Of a DNA stretch of 41,781 nucleotides, positions 35,001 to 41,612 are shown one piece after another. The stretch spans positions 1-41,781 of the forward strand of contig CAITXU010000031.1 in the NCBI GenBank assembly GCA_903896505.1. Direction: 5' to 3'. This DNA comes from an uncultured Verrucomicrobiota bacterium (GTDB lineage: Bacteria; Verrucomicrobiota; Verrucomicrobiia; Limisphaerales; UBA9464). The notes beneath the pieces were generated by a model that saw only the letters and a list, made by a program, of their open reading frames with translations, made no database searches and had not been told where the DNA came from. A program made the position numbers and the translations under genes. Each line of letters opens with the position of its first letter. The first letter of the stretch is position 1.

Positions 35001-35221
35001 TCTTCGAGGAGGAGTTCAGCCCCGTAGCGGGCCCGTAAGCCGGAGGCTGCCGCAGCCGAGGTCAATCGGGGAGCACCGTAAACTCCCATCCGGTCCAGAA
35101 CAGCCAGCGATCCGCAACCCAGGGAGGCGGCTTCGTTGACCAAAGCCTCGGGCAGCGAGGCGCCCCGGAGGAAGCTGAAGGCACTGCGGGCGTGCCATTC
35201 CACATAGGCAGGGGAGGCCAT
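32093..35221 (-). CDS. dnaE2: Error-prone DNA polymerase III alpha subunit (DnaE2/ImuC)
   Basis: A 1042-residue protein on the reverse strand from ATG 35221, normal for DnaE2. The N-terminal PHP domain begins EWHARSAFSFLRGAS, the wording seen in DnaE2 rather than DnaE1. The polymerase core has the catalytic PDIDIDLPSGD near residue 391, GRGSAANSAVCYCLGI, GQHSGGMIICQNQ, and SHAISFAHLAYASAYLKAH. The C-terminal OB domain (VRVAGQVICRQRPGTAKGV to FVSLEDETG) is present, and the tau-binding tail of DnaE1 is lacking. It performs mutagenic translesion synthesis after DNA damage. The usual partners imuA and imuB are not in this window. Confidence 0.95.
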   Translation of the reverse strand: MASPAYVEWHARSAFSFLRGASLPEALVNEAASLGCGSLAVLDRMGVYGAPRLTSAAAASGLRARYGAELLLEDGSVLPVIVENRNGYQNLCQMLTRAALRAPKGEGRVQWSELPEFADGLIALSGDEEGPLQRSFQGSLNPQQPGISPGPKEILRRLTTAFGMDRVYVEIQRHWDREQDAANLALVELSQSSRLPLLATNGVLYAHSDGRKLFDIFTCLRNQVSVDTAGRRLSRNAERYLKPPAVMSELFSHLPEALANTVRLDERVGFRLADLGYEFPRYPVEPGQTMPGLLRAWTEEGARGRYHGKIPTKVRLLLEKELALIEKLGFSGYFLLVADLVRYCRSNDILAQGRGSAANSAVCYCLGITAVDPVRFNVLFERFLTENRKGWPDIDIDLPSGDQREQVIQEVYRRHGPHGAAMTGTFITYRGRSAARELGKVLGFPGDVLDRFSSLFASGDFPHTMALQEQLERAGLPLTHPRSATFATLYQQMARLPRHLGQHSGGMIICQNQLHRFIPLENASMPGRVVAQWDKDDCEDLGIIKVDLLGLGMMAALKDTVTLCSERGHPVDLGQLPENDPATFELLQKADTVGVFQVESRAQMATLPRMKPVCFYDLVIEVAIIRPGPIQGDLAHPYLRRRSGTEAVDYPAPELVPVLERTLGVPLFQEQMLQMAMVMADFSGEEAEELRKAMSFHRSDERMQKAQVKLRAALSRKGVAEEVAESIVKSVGSFALYGFPESHAISFAHLAYASAYLKAHRPTEFYCALLNNQPMGFYSPATLVQDARRRGIKVRPVCVAQSDWDCTLASDSGIRLGLRQVQGLDRRHAQALIDQRASHPFKSLDDLRARVPFTAAEWTTLGEIGALKTVTPHRRAALWSVARPRREGELWHSEEGPVVSGPLNPMTPAERLQADYSGLRLTTGKHPMALVRSKLANIWTADDLLEVKDGTRVRVAGQVICRQRPGTAKGVCFVSLEDETGVTNVIVNPVLFEQERLTITAEPFLQVVGQAQRRHGTIHVKAETIERLEFVELAQPGSHDFG

Positions 35222-35262
35222 CCAAAAGCTGAAGAGAAAGTGTCGCTCCGCAATCGTCTGAC

Positions 35263-36525
35263 TTAGTCCAACGCTCTACGGGTCAACCGAAACTTGCCCG
35301 AGGCTTCGCCCAACAACATTTCCGCTGGCCAAGCCAGGACGGGATGCGGACTTCCAACAAGTCGTTGCAATTCACCCAAGGCGTCGGCCAAACCCATCGG
35401 GTTGGTCTCGGCATCGTCCGGAATGTACCGGATGCGCGCAGCTCCCGAAGTGTCCTGAACACATTGATAATGAAGAATGCCGGTGGCAGACGTCAGGCAC
35501 TCATCCACCTGGCGGGTGGTCACCCGGGTACCGTCCGGGCGGACCAGGCAGTCCCTCACACGCCCGTGGAGTTCCCAGGCCATATCGGACTTCATTCGCG
35601 AACGAACGGCCAGGTCTCCGATCCGGTAGCGGATCAGGGGCATGTACTCATTGGTCATGGTCGTGACGACCAATTCACCGATCCCTGAAGCGTCGGGTTG
35701 GACGATTTCGAGCCAGGCCGTTTCAGCGCTGGCCCGGAGAAATCCATTGGCGTCTTCCATCAATAGATGCCCGGTTTCCGTTGCCCCGTAGAGATTGAAG
35801 ACGGGAACCCCCAACGCACGGGTCACCGCAGCGCGGTGGAATCCGCTGACAAATTCATAACTGGAGAGAACAAATCGGAGGGACGGAAATCGAACGCCAC
35901 GCCGGAGACAATGACGGGCCAGAGCCGTCGCATAAACGGGATCAGCGTCCAGGAAGAGAGGCTTCCACTCCAAAATCTCGGAGACGATTCGGTCCCATTC
36001 CGCCTCACTCCACAACCAGGGTTGCCGGGAGGTCGAGAGCAGGAGAACCGATTCATCGGTCCTCTCCCGGGCAGTCGTTTGTCCCTGATTGCAAAGTCCA
36101 CCGCCACAGGAGGGCGAGGCCAGAACGGCCCGCCGGGCGGAAGGATTTTTCTCCAGTTCCGCGGCGACGAACCGGTTCAATTGAAGGGCCCGACTTTCCT
36201 GTTCCCCCCACCAGCCCACCCCCAACAGCAGCGGCTGCCGTTCTCCAGAAGTCCCGGAGGTGTGCTCCAACTCGACTTCCGCACGGTCCAGTAACGTGGA
36301 AAGTTCCACTCCGTCCCGAAGGAAATTATGGGGGAAATTCAGCCCCATCTCGTGACGAGTGATGAAGGGCAGTCGAAACCAATCCTTGGCCGCCAAGTCG
36401 GCGCGTCCTGGAACCGCTTGATACAACTCCCGATACAGGGGCACCTCGCGCCTCCACCGGGCCACTCGCAAATGCGCCGGCTCTTGAACGGGTGGGGAAA
36501 ATGGCTCGACAAGTTGCATCGTCAT
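35263..36525 (-). CDS. PaaK-like adenylate-forming enzyme (phenylacetate-CoA ligase family)
   Basis: A 420-residue protein from ATG 36525 (a second ATG is two codons in). ANL-superfamily motifs are in order: the phosphate-binding TSGTSGERQP at 89-98, YGATETGHL, MPLIRYRIGDLA with the ribose-binding aspartate, and a hinge-like HGRVRDCLVRPDGTRV. The C-terminal lysine motif is in ASGKFRLTRR. The enzyme probably activates a carboxylic acid as adenylate, then thioester. The chain is about as long as PaaK, and the substrate is not readable. dnaE2 follows 41 bp downstream on the same strand and may be co-transcribed; a functional link is not obvious. Confidence 0.85.
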   Translation of the reverse strand: MTMQLVEPFSPPVQEPAHLRVARWRREVPLYRELYQAVPGRADLAAKDWFRLPFITRHEMGLNFPHNFLRDGVELSTLLDRAEVELEHTSGTSGERQPLLLGVGWWGEQESRALQLNRFVAAELEKNPSARRAVLASPSCGGGLCNQGQTTARERTDESVLLLSTSRQPWLWSEAEWDRIVSEILEWKPLFLDADPVYATALARHCLRRGVRFPSLRFVLSSYEFVSGFHRAAVTRALGVPVFNLYGATETGHLLMEDANGFLRASAETAWLEIVQPDASGIGELVVTTMTNEYMPLIRYRIGDLAVRSRMKSDMAWELHGRVRDCLVRPDGTRVTTRQVDECLTSATGILHYQCVQDTSGAARIRYIPDDAETNPMGLADALGELQRLVGSPHPVLAWPAEMLLGEASGKFRLTRRALD

Positions 36526-36581
36526 CTATGGGTCGTGATCCAGCGCAGATCCTTTCAGCCTGACCTGCTGGAATGGAAGGT

Positions 36582-36620
36582 AACCCATAACGGTAACACT
36601 GCCAGTGATGGCCATGGGTT
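36582..36620 (+). promoter_or_regulatory. Nested inverted repeats in the divergent promoter region before proC
   Basis: AACCCAT (36582-36588) pairs with ATGGGTT (36614-36620), and inside it CACTGCCAGTG-type symmetry (36597-36607) forms a second perfect dyad. GGTAAC also occurs twice, 13 bases apart. The 140-bp region separates divergent genes, so this may be an operator; no regulator is identified. Confidence 0.35.
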
Positions 36621-36665
36621 GTTTTAGGCTTCGCATGGGATGCGTTCCTCAGTCAGGATTCAAAC

Positions 36666-37481
36666 GTGACGGCGACAACCACCATCGGATTCCTCGGAGC
36701 CGGGAAAATGGCGACTGCCCTGGCCCACGGATTTCTTCGGTCCGGCCTGGTCACTCCCGAGCGCTTGATCGCCAGCGCCACCCAACCGTCCACCCGGACC
36801 GCTTTTGCCGAAGGGGTGGGCGCCCGGGTCACCGCCTCCAATGCCGAAGTCATCGGGTTTGCCGACATTGTCTTTCTGGCGGTCAAACCGGGACAGGTGG
36901 CGGGCGTTCTCAGCTCCCTTCGCCCGGAGTGGAACCTCAACCGCCACCTGCTCATTTCGGTGGCAGGCGGAATCACCTTGGAACGTCTTGAGTCCCAGGC
37001 ACCCGGCGTACGAGTGATTCGGGTGATGCCCAATACCCCTTCATTGGTTGGTCAGGGGGCCAGCGCTTATGCCTTAGGATCTGGTGCCACCGAGTCCGAT
37101 GCCGCCACCGCCCAGCAATTGCTCAGCAGCGTCGGCATCGCCATCCAGGTTCCCGAAGCCCTCCTCGACGCCGTCACCGGCCTCAGCGGCAGCGGTCCAG
37201 CCTACGCGTTTGTGATGATCGAAGCTCTGGCGGATGGAGGCGTGGCCGCCGGCTTACCCAGGGCCCTAGCCCAAAGATTGGCCGCCCAAACCCTTCTGGG
37301 AGCTGCCCAGATGGTCTTGTCTACCGGCCAGCATCCCGGTGCCCTGAAGGATGCCGTCTGCAGTCCGGGGGGCACCACCATTGAGGGAATTCATGAACTC
37401 GAACGCGCGGGCGTTCGTGCCGCATTGATGTCCGCCGTGCGGGCATCGGCGGACAAATCCCGTCGGCTCGGTCAGGCTTGA
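36666..37481 (+). CDS. proC: Pyrroline-5-carboxylate reductase
   Basis: A 271-residue protein from GTG 36666, with AGGA seven bases ahead. It reduces pyrroline-5-carboxylate to proline using NAD(P)H. The Rossmann motif is IGFLGAGKMATAL (GAGKMA at 11-16), with VFLAVKPGQ and the signature VIRVMPNTPSLVGQGASAY. The C-terminal PROSITE-like stretch DAVTGLSGSGPAY and CSPGGTTIEGIHELE complete the match. Length is normal. The stop is three bases before the next start, so the AI-2E-like gene is in the same operon. Confidence 0.96.
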   Translation: MTATTTIGFLGAGKMATALAHGFLRSGLVTPERLIASATQPSTRTAFAEGVGARVTASNAEVIGFADIVFLAVKPGQVAGVLSSLRPEWNLNRHLLISVAGGITLERLESQAPGVRVIRVMPNTPSLVGQGASAYALGSGATESDAATAQQLLSSVGIAIQVPEALLDAVTGLSGSGPAYAFVMIEALADGGVAAGLPRALAQRLAAQTLLGAAQMVLSTGQHPGALKDAVCSPGGTTIEGIHELERAGVRAALMSAVRASADKSRRLGQA

Positions 37482-37484
37482 ACT

Positions 37485-38840
37485 GTGAAATTCCCCCCTC
37501 CCACCGAACCTCAGGCCCGGACCATCTGGTTTGCCCTGACGGGCCTCTCCGTCGCGCTGACCCTGGCCATTCTTGGCACCGCCGTGATGGGACTGCGGTA
37601 CCTCCTCTTGCTGCTGGCACCGGTCCTCTGGCCCCTGGCCATCGCCGGTGTCGCCGCCTACCTGCTCGATCCGGTCGTGGAATGGCTGTCGAAGAGAGGC
37701 ATATCCCGGGCGCGAGGCGTGATCCTGGTGTTTGCCTTGGCCACCAGTGTGTTAATCGCCTTGATTGTCCTCATTGTCCCGCCCGCCATTGGTGAATTCG
37801 GAAAACTCGTTAACCGCATTCCCGGGTATCTCCATACCCTCCAGGTGCGGGTCGACAATTCCCTCAATCATCCACCCCCAAGCCTCCAACGAATCCTGCC
37901 TCCCGAATGGCAGGAAAAGCTGGGCCTGAAAAACCATCCGTCCACAAATCTGACCCACCTCGAGAGTGGAACCAATGCCGCCATCGACTTGACCGGCGGC
38001 GATACCAATCTGACCCCGGAGGTCACACTGAGTGTCACCAACCTGCTCGCAAACCTTCCCACCTCAACGACCGAATCCACCTGGTGGATGAAGGCCCTCG
38101 ATCCTCGGGCCCTCAAATCCGCCGGGGGCTGGGTGGCCGCCGTCGCACCTGAGATCGGCGGTTGGCTGGCCAGCCAGTTGGGGCGCGTCGCATCGTGGAT
38201 GGGGTTGGTTGTGGGACTGGCCTTGGTGCCGGTTTATGCCTTCTACTTTTTGATCGAGAAGCGTGGCATTTCCAGCCAATGGACCACCTACCTCCCGGTT
38301 TCGGATTCTCGTTTCAAGGAAGAACTGGTGTTCGTGCTCAGCAGCATTAACGAATACCTGGTGGTCTTTTTCCGAGGCCAGGTGCTGGTGGCCATGGCCG
38401 ACGGGCTCATGTATACCGTCGGGTTTTTGATCATTAACCTGCCCTACGCCCTGCTGCTCGGCCTGCTGGCTACTGTCCTGAGCATCATCCCCTTCCTGGG
38501 CACCATCGTCACCTTCGTGCTGGCGATGACCATCGCGGCCTTTCAGTTCGGCGATTGGGCTCACATCTTCATGGTCCTGGCCATTTTTGGTGTGGTTCAG
38601 GCCACGGAGGCGTTAGTTCTTCAGCCCAAAATCATCGGGGACCGCGTCGGACTCCATCCCCTCACCATCATCATCGCCTTGATGGTAGGCACGACCCTAC
38701 TGGGCGGCATTTTGGGTGGCATTCTGGCCATTCCACTGACCGCCGCCCTAAGGGTCATCATGTTCCGGTACGTGTGGAAACGACCCGATGTCAACGTGAC
38801 CCCGACCGTGGAAACGGCGGAATCGTTGCCTGCCAGATAG
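37485..38840 (+). CDS. AI-2E family transporter (PF01594-like membrane protein)
   Basis: A 451-residue membrane protein from GTG 37485. It has about eight hydrophobic segments, including LLLLLAPVLWPLAIAGVAAYL near residue 40, VFALATSVLIALIVLIVPPAI at 85, and the C-terminal group ALLLGLLATVLSIIPFLGTIVTFVLAM, AHIFMVLAIFGVVQATEALVLQP and ILGGILAIPLTAAL. The conserved PKIIGDRVGLHPLTIIIALMVG is diagnostic of this family. A polar 110-residue loop lies between the second and third helix groups. Members export or take up small solutes, and some are Na+/H+ antiporters, so the autoinducer name is not evidence of quorum sensing. It is co-directional with proC. Confidence 0.9.
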   Translation: MKFPPPTEPQARTIWFALTGLSVALTLAILGTAVMGLRYLLLLLAPVLWPLAIAGVAAYLLDPVVEWLSKRGISRARGVILVFALATSVLIALIVLIVPPAIGEFGKLVNRIPGYLHTLQVRVDNSLNHPPPSLQRILPPEWQEKLGLKNHPSTNLTHLESGTNAAIDLTGGDTNLTPEVTLSVTNLLANLPTSTTESTWWMKALDPRALKSAGGWVAAVAPEIGGWLASQLGRVASWMGLVVGLALVPVYAFYFLIEKRGISSQWTTYLPVSDSRFKEELVFVLSSINEYLVVFFRGQVLVAMADGLMYTVGFLIINLPYALLLGLLATVLSIIPFLGTIVTFVLAMTIAAFQFGDWAHIFMVLAIFGVVQATEALVLQPKIIGDRVGLHPLTIIIALMVGTTLLGGILGGILAIPLTAALRVIMFRYVWKRPDVNVTPTVETAESLPAR

Positions 38841-38952
38841 CCGCTTTTCTTTCTAGCCATACGATTCAAGTGCAACCTCCTGAACAAGAACAACATCGGT
38901 AGGGCGAGGCTCCAGCCGAGCCGCGGCGGTTCAGATCACATGCGTTTTGCAA

Positions 38953-38983
38953 GGGCGAAGCCAATAGGCCTTCCGCAGGACCG
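38953..38983 (+). repeat. ~31-bp dispersed repeat, copy A
   Basis: It begins GGGCGAAGCC and ends TCCGCAGGACCG. Copy B at 39071-39101 differs at only two of 31 bases, and inverted diverged copies lie at 41383-41412 and 41458-41490. Confidence 0.75.
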
Positions 38984-39070
38984 AACTACGGCGGTTTGGA
39001 CCATACCAAATTCGCGGGCGCAGGCCCAAGCGGCAGGATGCCGCTGCCACTTCGGTGCCCCATTCCGCAG

Positions 39071-39101
39071 GGGCGAAGCCCATAGGCCGTCCGCAGGACC
39101 G
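39071..39101 (+). repeat. ~31-bp dispersed repeat, copy B
   Basis: Same orientation as copy A, 118 bases downstream, with GGGCGAAGCCCATAGGCCG at the start. The flanks are also similar (ACCGAA/ACCGAG). Confidence 0.75.
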
Positions 39102-39332
39102 AGGCTGCCCGACTTACCGACGTCCCAACAGGTTTGAAAACCTTCGGTACAGCTGCGCCCCACCCGTGGCACTTCGGGGTCAGGCTGGATATAACTGGGC
39201 TGGATTGCGAGACGGACGTGGTTCTGACGACTTGCGTCTTGGACCGGTGCCCATCGGCCCCATCACCCAATCCTTTTTTCTCTGAGTGCACTGTGCGATT
39301 GATCCTCAGGACAGTGAGCAAGAGTCGAACCA

Positions 39333-39359
39333 CAGAGGACTCAGAGAGCTCAGAGAACC
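39333..39359 (+). repeat. Three-unit 9-bp tandem repeat
   Basis: CAGAGGACT, CAGAGAGCT and CAGAGAACC follow one another exactly. This recalls the CACAGAGGA-type short repeats found between genes in several PVC-group genomes (from memory). Confidence 0.55.
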
Positions 39360-39796
39360 CCTTTTTTCAATGGCGTTTGTTTGAGTCGCCGGGGCAGGCG
39401 AAAAACTGACAACTGGAAGGTTTGGAAACCTGCGCTACATCGAACGCCCGCCGATCTGTCAATCCGGTTCACGGACTCTATTCACCTCCGAATTTTGAAG
39501 GTCTTCCCTACCTTTGAATCATTCTGACCAAATCCTCAAAGCCTCTGGATGGAAGTGCCATGAACCATTTGCCATGATAGTTCGTCCAGCAGACCACAAT
39601 CAGGCCTAGCAGAAGAGGATCAATATCGTCCCATGCCCCTGCTGCTCCGCCTTCTGCAACATTACCTTACAACGGATCAGCTTTTTCCTTATCTAATCTC
39701 TCGAGGCGGCGGAGACGCTTCCACCCTTTGGAAATGATGGAATGGCAAAATGAACTTGCTGAGCTTGTTGGCGGTGGCGGTATGGAAGCAATACGC

Positions 39797-39872
39797 TGTA
39801 GGCCGGGTTCCCCAACCCGGCGTCTTGGGGAGACCCGGTCGGCTCGCGCCGCTTGAGGGCAAGCGGCCTACA
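39797..39872. repeat. Intact REPIN-like element, copy 2
   Basis: The 76-bp element has 9-bp perfect terminal inverted repeats, TGTAGGCCG (39797-39805) and CGGCCTACA (39864-39872). Each end holds a perfect 8-bp-stem hairpin: GCCGGGTT-CCCC-AACCCGGC (39802-39821) and GCCGCTTG-AGGG-CAAGCGGC (39848-39867). A GTAG head before each inward hairpin is the mark of REP sequences mobilised by TnpA_REP (RAYT) transposases. No such transposase is in the window. Similarity to copy 1 continues to about 39914. Confidence 0.72.
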
Positions 39873-40276
39873 AGATTCCATGACCGTTCGCTGATGCCCG
39901 GTTCATTGGCAGCTTCGCCGATGTTGCTCTTAATCAATATTCTGCAATTGAAGCGAAGGGATGAGAAGTCAAGCGGTTATGTGGAGGAATGGGTTTCGGA
40001 AAGGGCCGTTGGCCCTCGAGACAGAATCAGAATGGAGACGATTCGGACCACCGCAGTTTGGCAGGAGCCTGTCTGTCCTGGGTGATGTCGGGAAGCCCAA
40101 GTCTAGTGTCCACGACCGCTTTGCGTGGTGAAGGCCCCTACTGCGGGGTTGCGGCGCAGGAATATTTTTGGTTTAATTTTTTGTCGCAAACAAAAAAGAT
40201 GAATTGCTGGACGGAATGTTAGAATATCTGGTAGCCCTTAATTCCGTTCGGTGCCCAACCGTCTGCTCCTAAGTTC

Positions 40277-40939
40277 ATGAAGACCCTGACAATCTCAAAT
40301 CAGATAGCACTGTTGACCGCTGCCTCAAGTTTGTCCTTGAGCGTCACGGTCGGACAGTCCCTTACATTCAACGCCTCTCCTGCAATCAGCAGCCAGGCAA
40401 CGGATTGGACCGCCAGTTTGGGGTTTCCGAGATTTAACCCCTCTTGGGGAACACTCCAGAGTGTCGTTTTGACACTTTCAAGCTCGTCCACAAGCTCCGT
40501 TCTATTGTTCAACCCCACTGGCACCCCAAAACTTGCTGGAGGTACGGTTTCTACGGAGTTTACCCCGACGGACAGCAGTCTGAGCGGCCTGGGGTTTACG
40601 GCTTCGTCCGTTTTCTCGCCCACGATTGTTCCTCAGTTTTCGAGCAAGACGCTTGGACCTTCAACTTACACTGGGAGCAGCGGAATCATTACCTTCACCG
40701 ATGCTCCCACGCTCAGTACATTCACCGGCACAGGCACATACGACTTGGAGGTCACGGCGCACGGAAGCTTTGTTTTGAGCGGCACCCTTAACCTTGTTGC
40801 GATCCTCACGGATCATGCCTCGGCTGATGGGAAGGTGACCTATAACTACACGCCCGTCCCCGAGCCGTCCGCCTCCGCAGCCCTCGCCGGACTCGGTCTC
40901 CTTGGCTTCGCGGCTTGCCGCAGGTCACGCCGCGGCTAA
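40277..40939 (+). CDS. PEP-CTERM sorted protein, probably choice-of-anchor E type
   Basis: A 220-residue exported protein from ATG 40277. An N-terminal signal peptide (IALLTAASSLSLSVTVGQS) is followed by a beta-rich, Ser/Thr/Gly-rich body with FPRFNPSWGTLQSVVLTLS. That stretch is like the choice-of-anchor E domain, where a sF.P.LGTL.SV pattern recurs. The end is VPEP at 194-197, a hydrophobic helix (ALAGLGLLGFA) and the basic tail CRRSRRG: a complete PEP-CTERM sorting signal cut by exosortase. It should be displayed on the cell surface or exopolysaccharide. A terminator follows 45 bases after the stop, and a damaged copy lies at the window edge. No exosortase gene is seen here. Confidence 0.9.
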   Translation: MKTLTISNQIALLTAASSLSLSVTVGQSLTFNASPAISSQATDWTASLGFPRFNPSWGTLQSVVLTLSSSSTSSVLLFNPTGTPKLAGGTVSTEFTPTDSSLSGLGFTASSVFSPTIVPQFSSKTLGPSTYTGSSGIITFTDAPTLSTFTGTGTYDLEVTAHGSFVLSGTLNLVAILTDHASADGKVTYNYTPVPEPSASAALAGLGLLGFAACRRSRRG

Positions 40940-40984
40940 TGGACAGCGGCTGGGTCGCCGGCTCATTTCAACCCATTGTGACAC

Positions 40985-41014
40985 CAGGCGGGACAAGGTT
41001 TCGCCTGTTTTTTT
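40985..41014 (+). terminator. Rho-independent terminator of the PEP-CTERM gene
   Basis: CAGGCG (40985-40990) pairs with CGCCTG (41002-41007) around an 11-base loop and is followed directly by seven T (41008-41014). It is 45 bases past the stop codon. Confidence 0.8.
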
Positions 41015-41382
41015 GGCCAGGCCAAAAAAAGTCGAGCCGCGGCGGTTCGAACAACCGCCGGTACCACACCGTTTTTGTAGTCAACGCCGTTCGTCAGACG
41101 GCACAAACTCTACTCGACCGGGGCTCGTTGTTAGACCGATCGGTGGGACTGTGGCCCGATCACGCGGCGACACGGTCCAGCAAAACGCCGCCGGACTTTT
41201 TCCGGGATGTCATCTCCCGATCGATCAGCGCCGTCTCACGAACGGCGACTACGACCTGTAGGCGATGGCCGGTGCTGAGCCGGAGGCACTCCAATTCACG
41301 CCCCCCACGCGATTCCGCCCCGAATACAAATCGCGGGGTAGGCGTGGTTCGGGCCGTCGTGCGGACGAGACGTCCGCGTTCC

Positions 41383-41412
41383 CAGTCCTGCGGACGGCCC
41401 ATTCGCTTCGCG
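41383..41412 (-). repeat. ~31-bp dispersed repeat, inverted copy C
   Basis: The top strand reads TCCTGCGGACGGCCCATTCG then CTTCGCG, the reverse complement of copies A and B with a few changes. Confidence 0.6.
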
Positions 41413-41457
41413 TTGGCGGACGTAGAATGGTGCGGGACCGCCGCGGCTCAGCGGCCT

Positions 41458-41490
41458 CGGTCCTGTGGACTGCGAACCAGCTTCGCTTCG
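41458..41490 (-). repeat. ~31-bp dispersed repeat, inverted copy D
   Basis: The top strand reads CGGTCCTGTGGACTGCGAAC then CAGCTTCGC, a more diverged inverted copy. Confidence 0.45.
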
Positions 41491-41559
41491 GCGATTCGAA
41501 CCCCTGACCATGGCCCCTCTATCCCGGGCCTTCAGCCCTAAAACCCCCAATCCAACTTT

Positions 41560-41578
41560 CCTCGGCCGTTGGCCGAGG
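41560..41578. repeat. Perfect 8-bp hairpin
   Basis: CCTCGGCC-GTT-GGCCGAGG. The core GGCCGTTGGCC also occurs at 40004-40014 as AGGGCC-GTT-GGCCCT, and a half-version ACCGTTGGCCCTC is at 41594-41606, so this is a recurring hairpin sequence of the region. Confidence 0.65.
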
Positions 41579-41612
41579 CTGCGATAGATGCGGACCGTTG
41601 GCCCTCAAGACG

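Larger units (their letters stand above)
38841..40276. other. 1.4-kb gene-poor, repeat-rich interval
   Basis: I find no convincing gene here. It contains two direct copies of a ~31-bp repeat (38953-38983, 39071-39101), a 9-bp tandem repeat (39333-39359), a possible degenerate reading frame on the reverse strand around 39511-39670, an intact REPIN-like element (39797-39872), and an AGGGCC-GTT-GGCCCT hairpin (40002-40016). The rest has no features I can name. Confidence 0.65.
40940..41600. other. Gene-poor region with terminator, inverted repeats and inverted repeat copies
   Basis: No plausible gene is visible; long open frames here are arginine- and serine-rich readings of GC-rich DNA. It holds the PEP-CTERM terminator, an AT/GC palindrome at 41008-41030, the hairpin GCGGACG-AGA-CGTCCGC near 41360, two inverted copies of the 31-bp repeat, and CCTCGGCC-GTT-GGCCGAGG at 41560-41578. 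Confidence 0.6.

Noticed and set aside
38936..39172. Open frames on both strands with repeated GRPIGFALA-type peptides
   Set aside because: The peptides are translations of the 31-bp nucleotide repeat, not protein repeats.
40915..41541. 208-codon open frame after the PEP-CTERM gene
   Set aside because: The translation is Arg/Ser/Thr-rich without any hydrophobic or domain pattern, crosses a terminator and several hairpins, and matches repeats; it is not a gene.
41490..41560. ATTCGAACCCCTGACC resembles the T-arm of a reverse-strand tRNA
   Set aside because: The T-stem is not complementary on the other side, and no acceptor stem, anticodon arm or D-arm can be folded around it; it is probably chance or a tiny relic.
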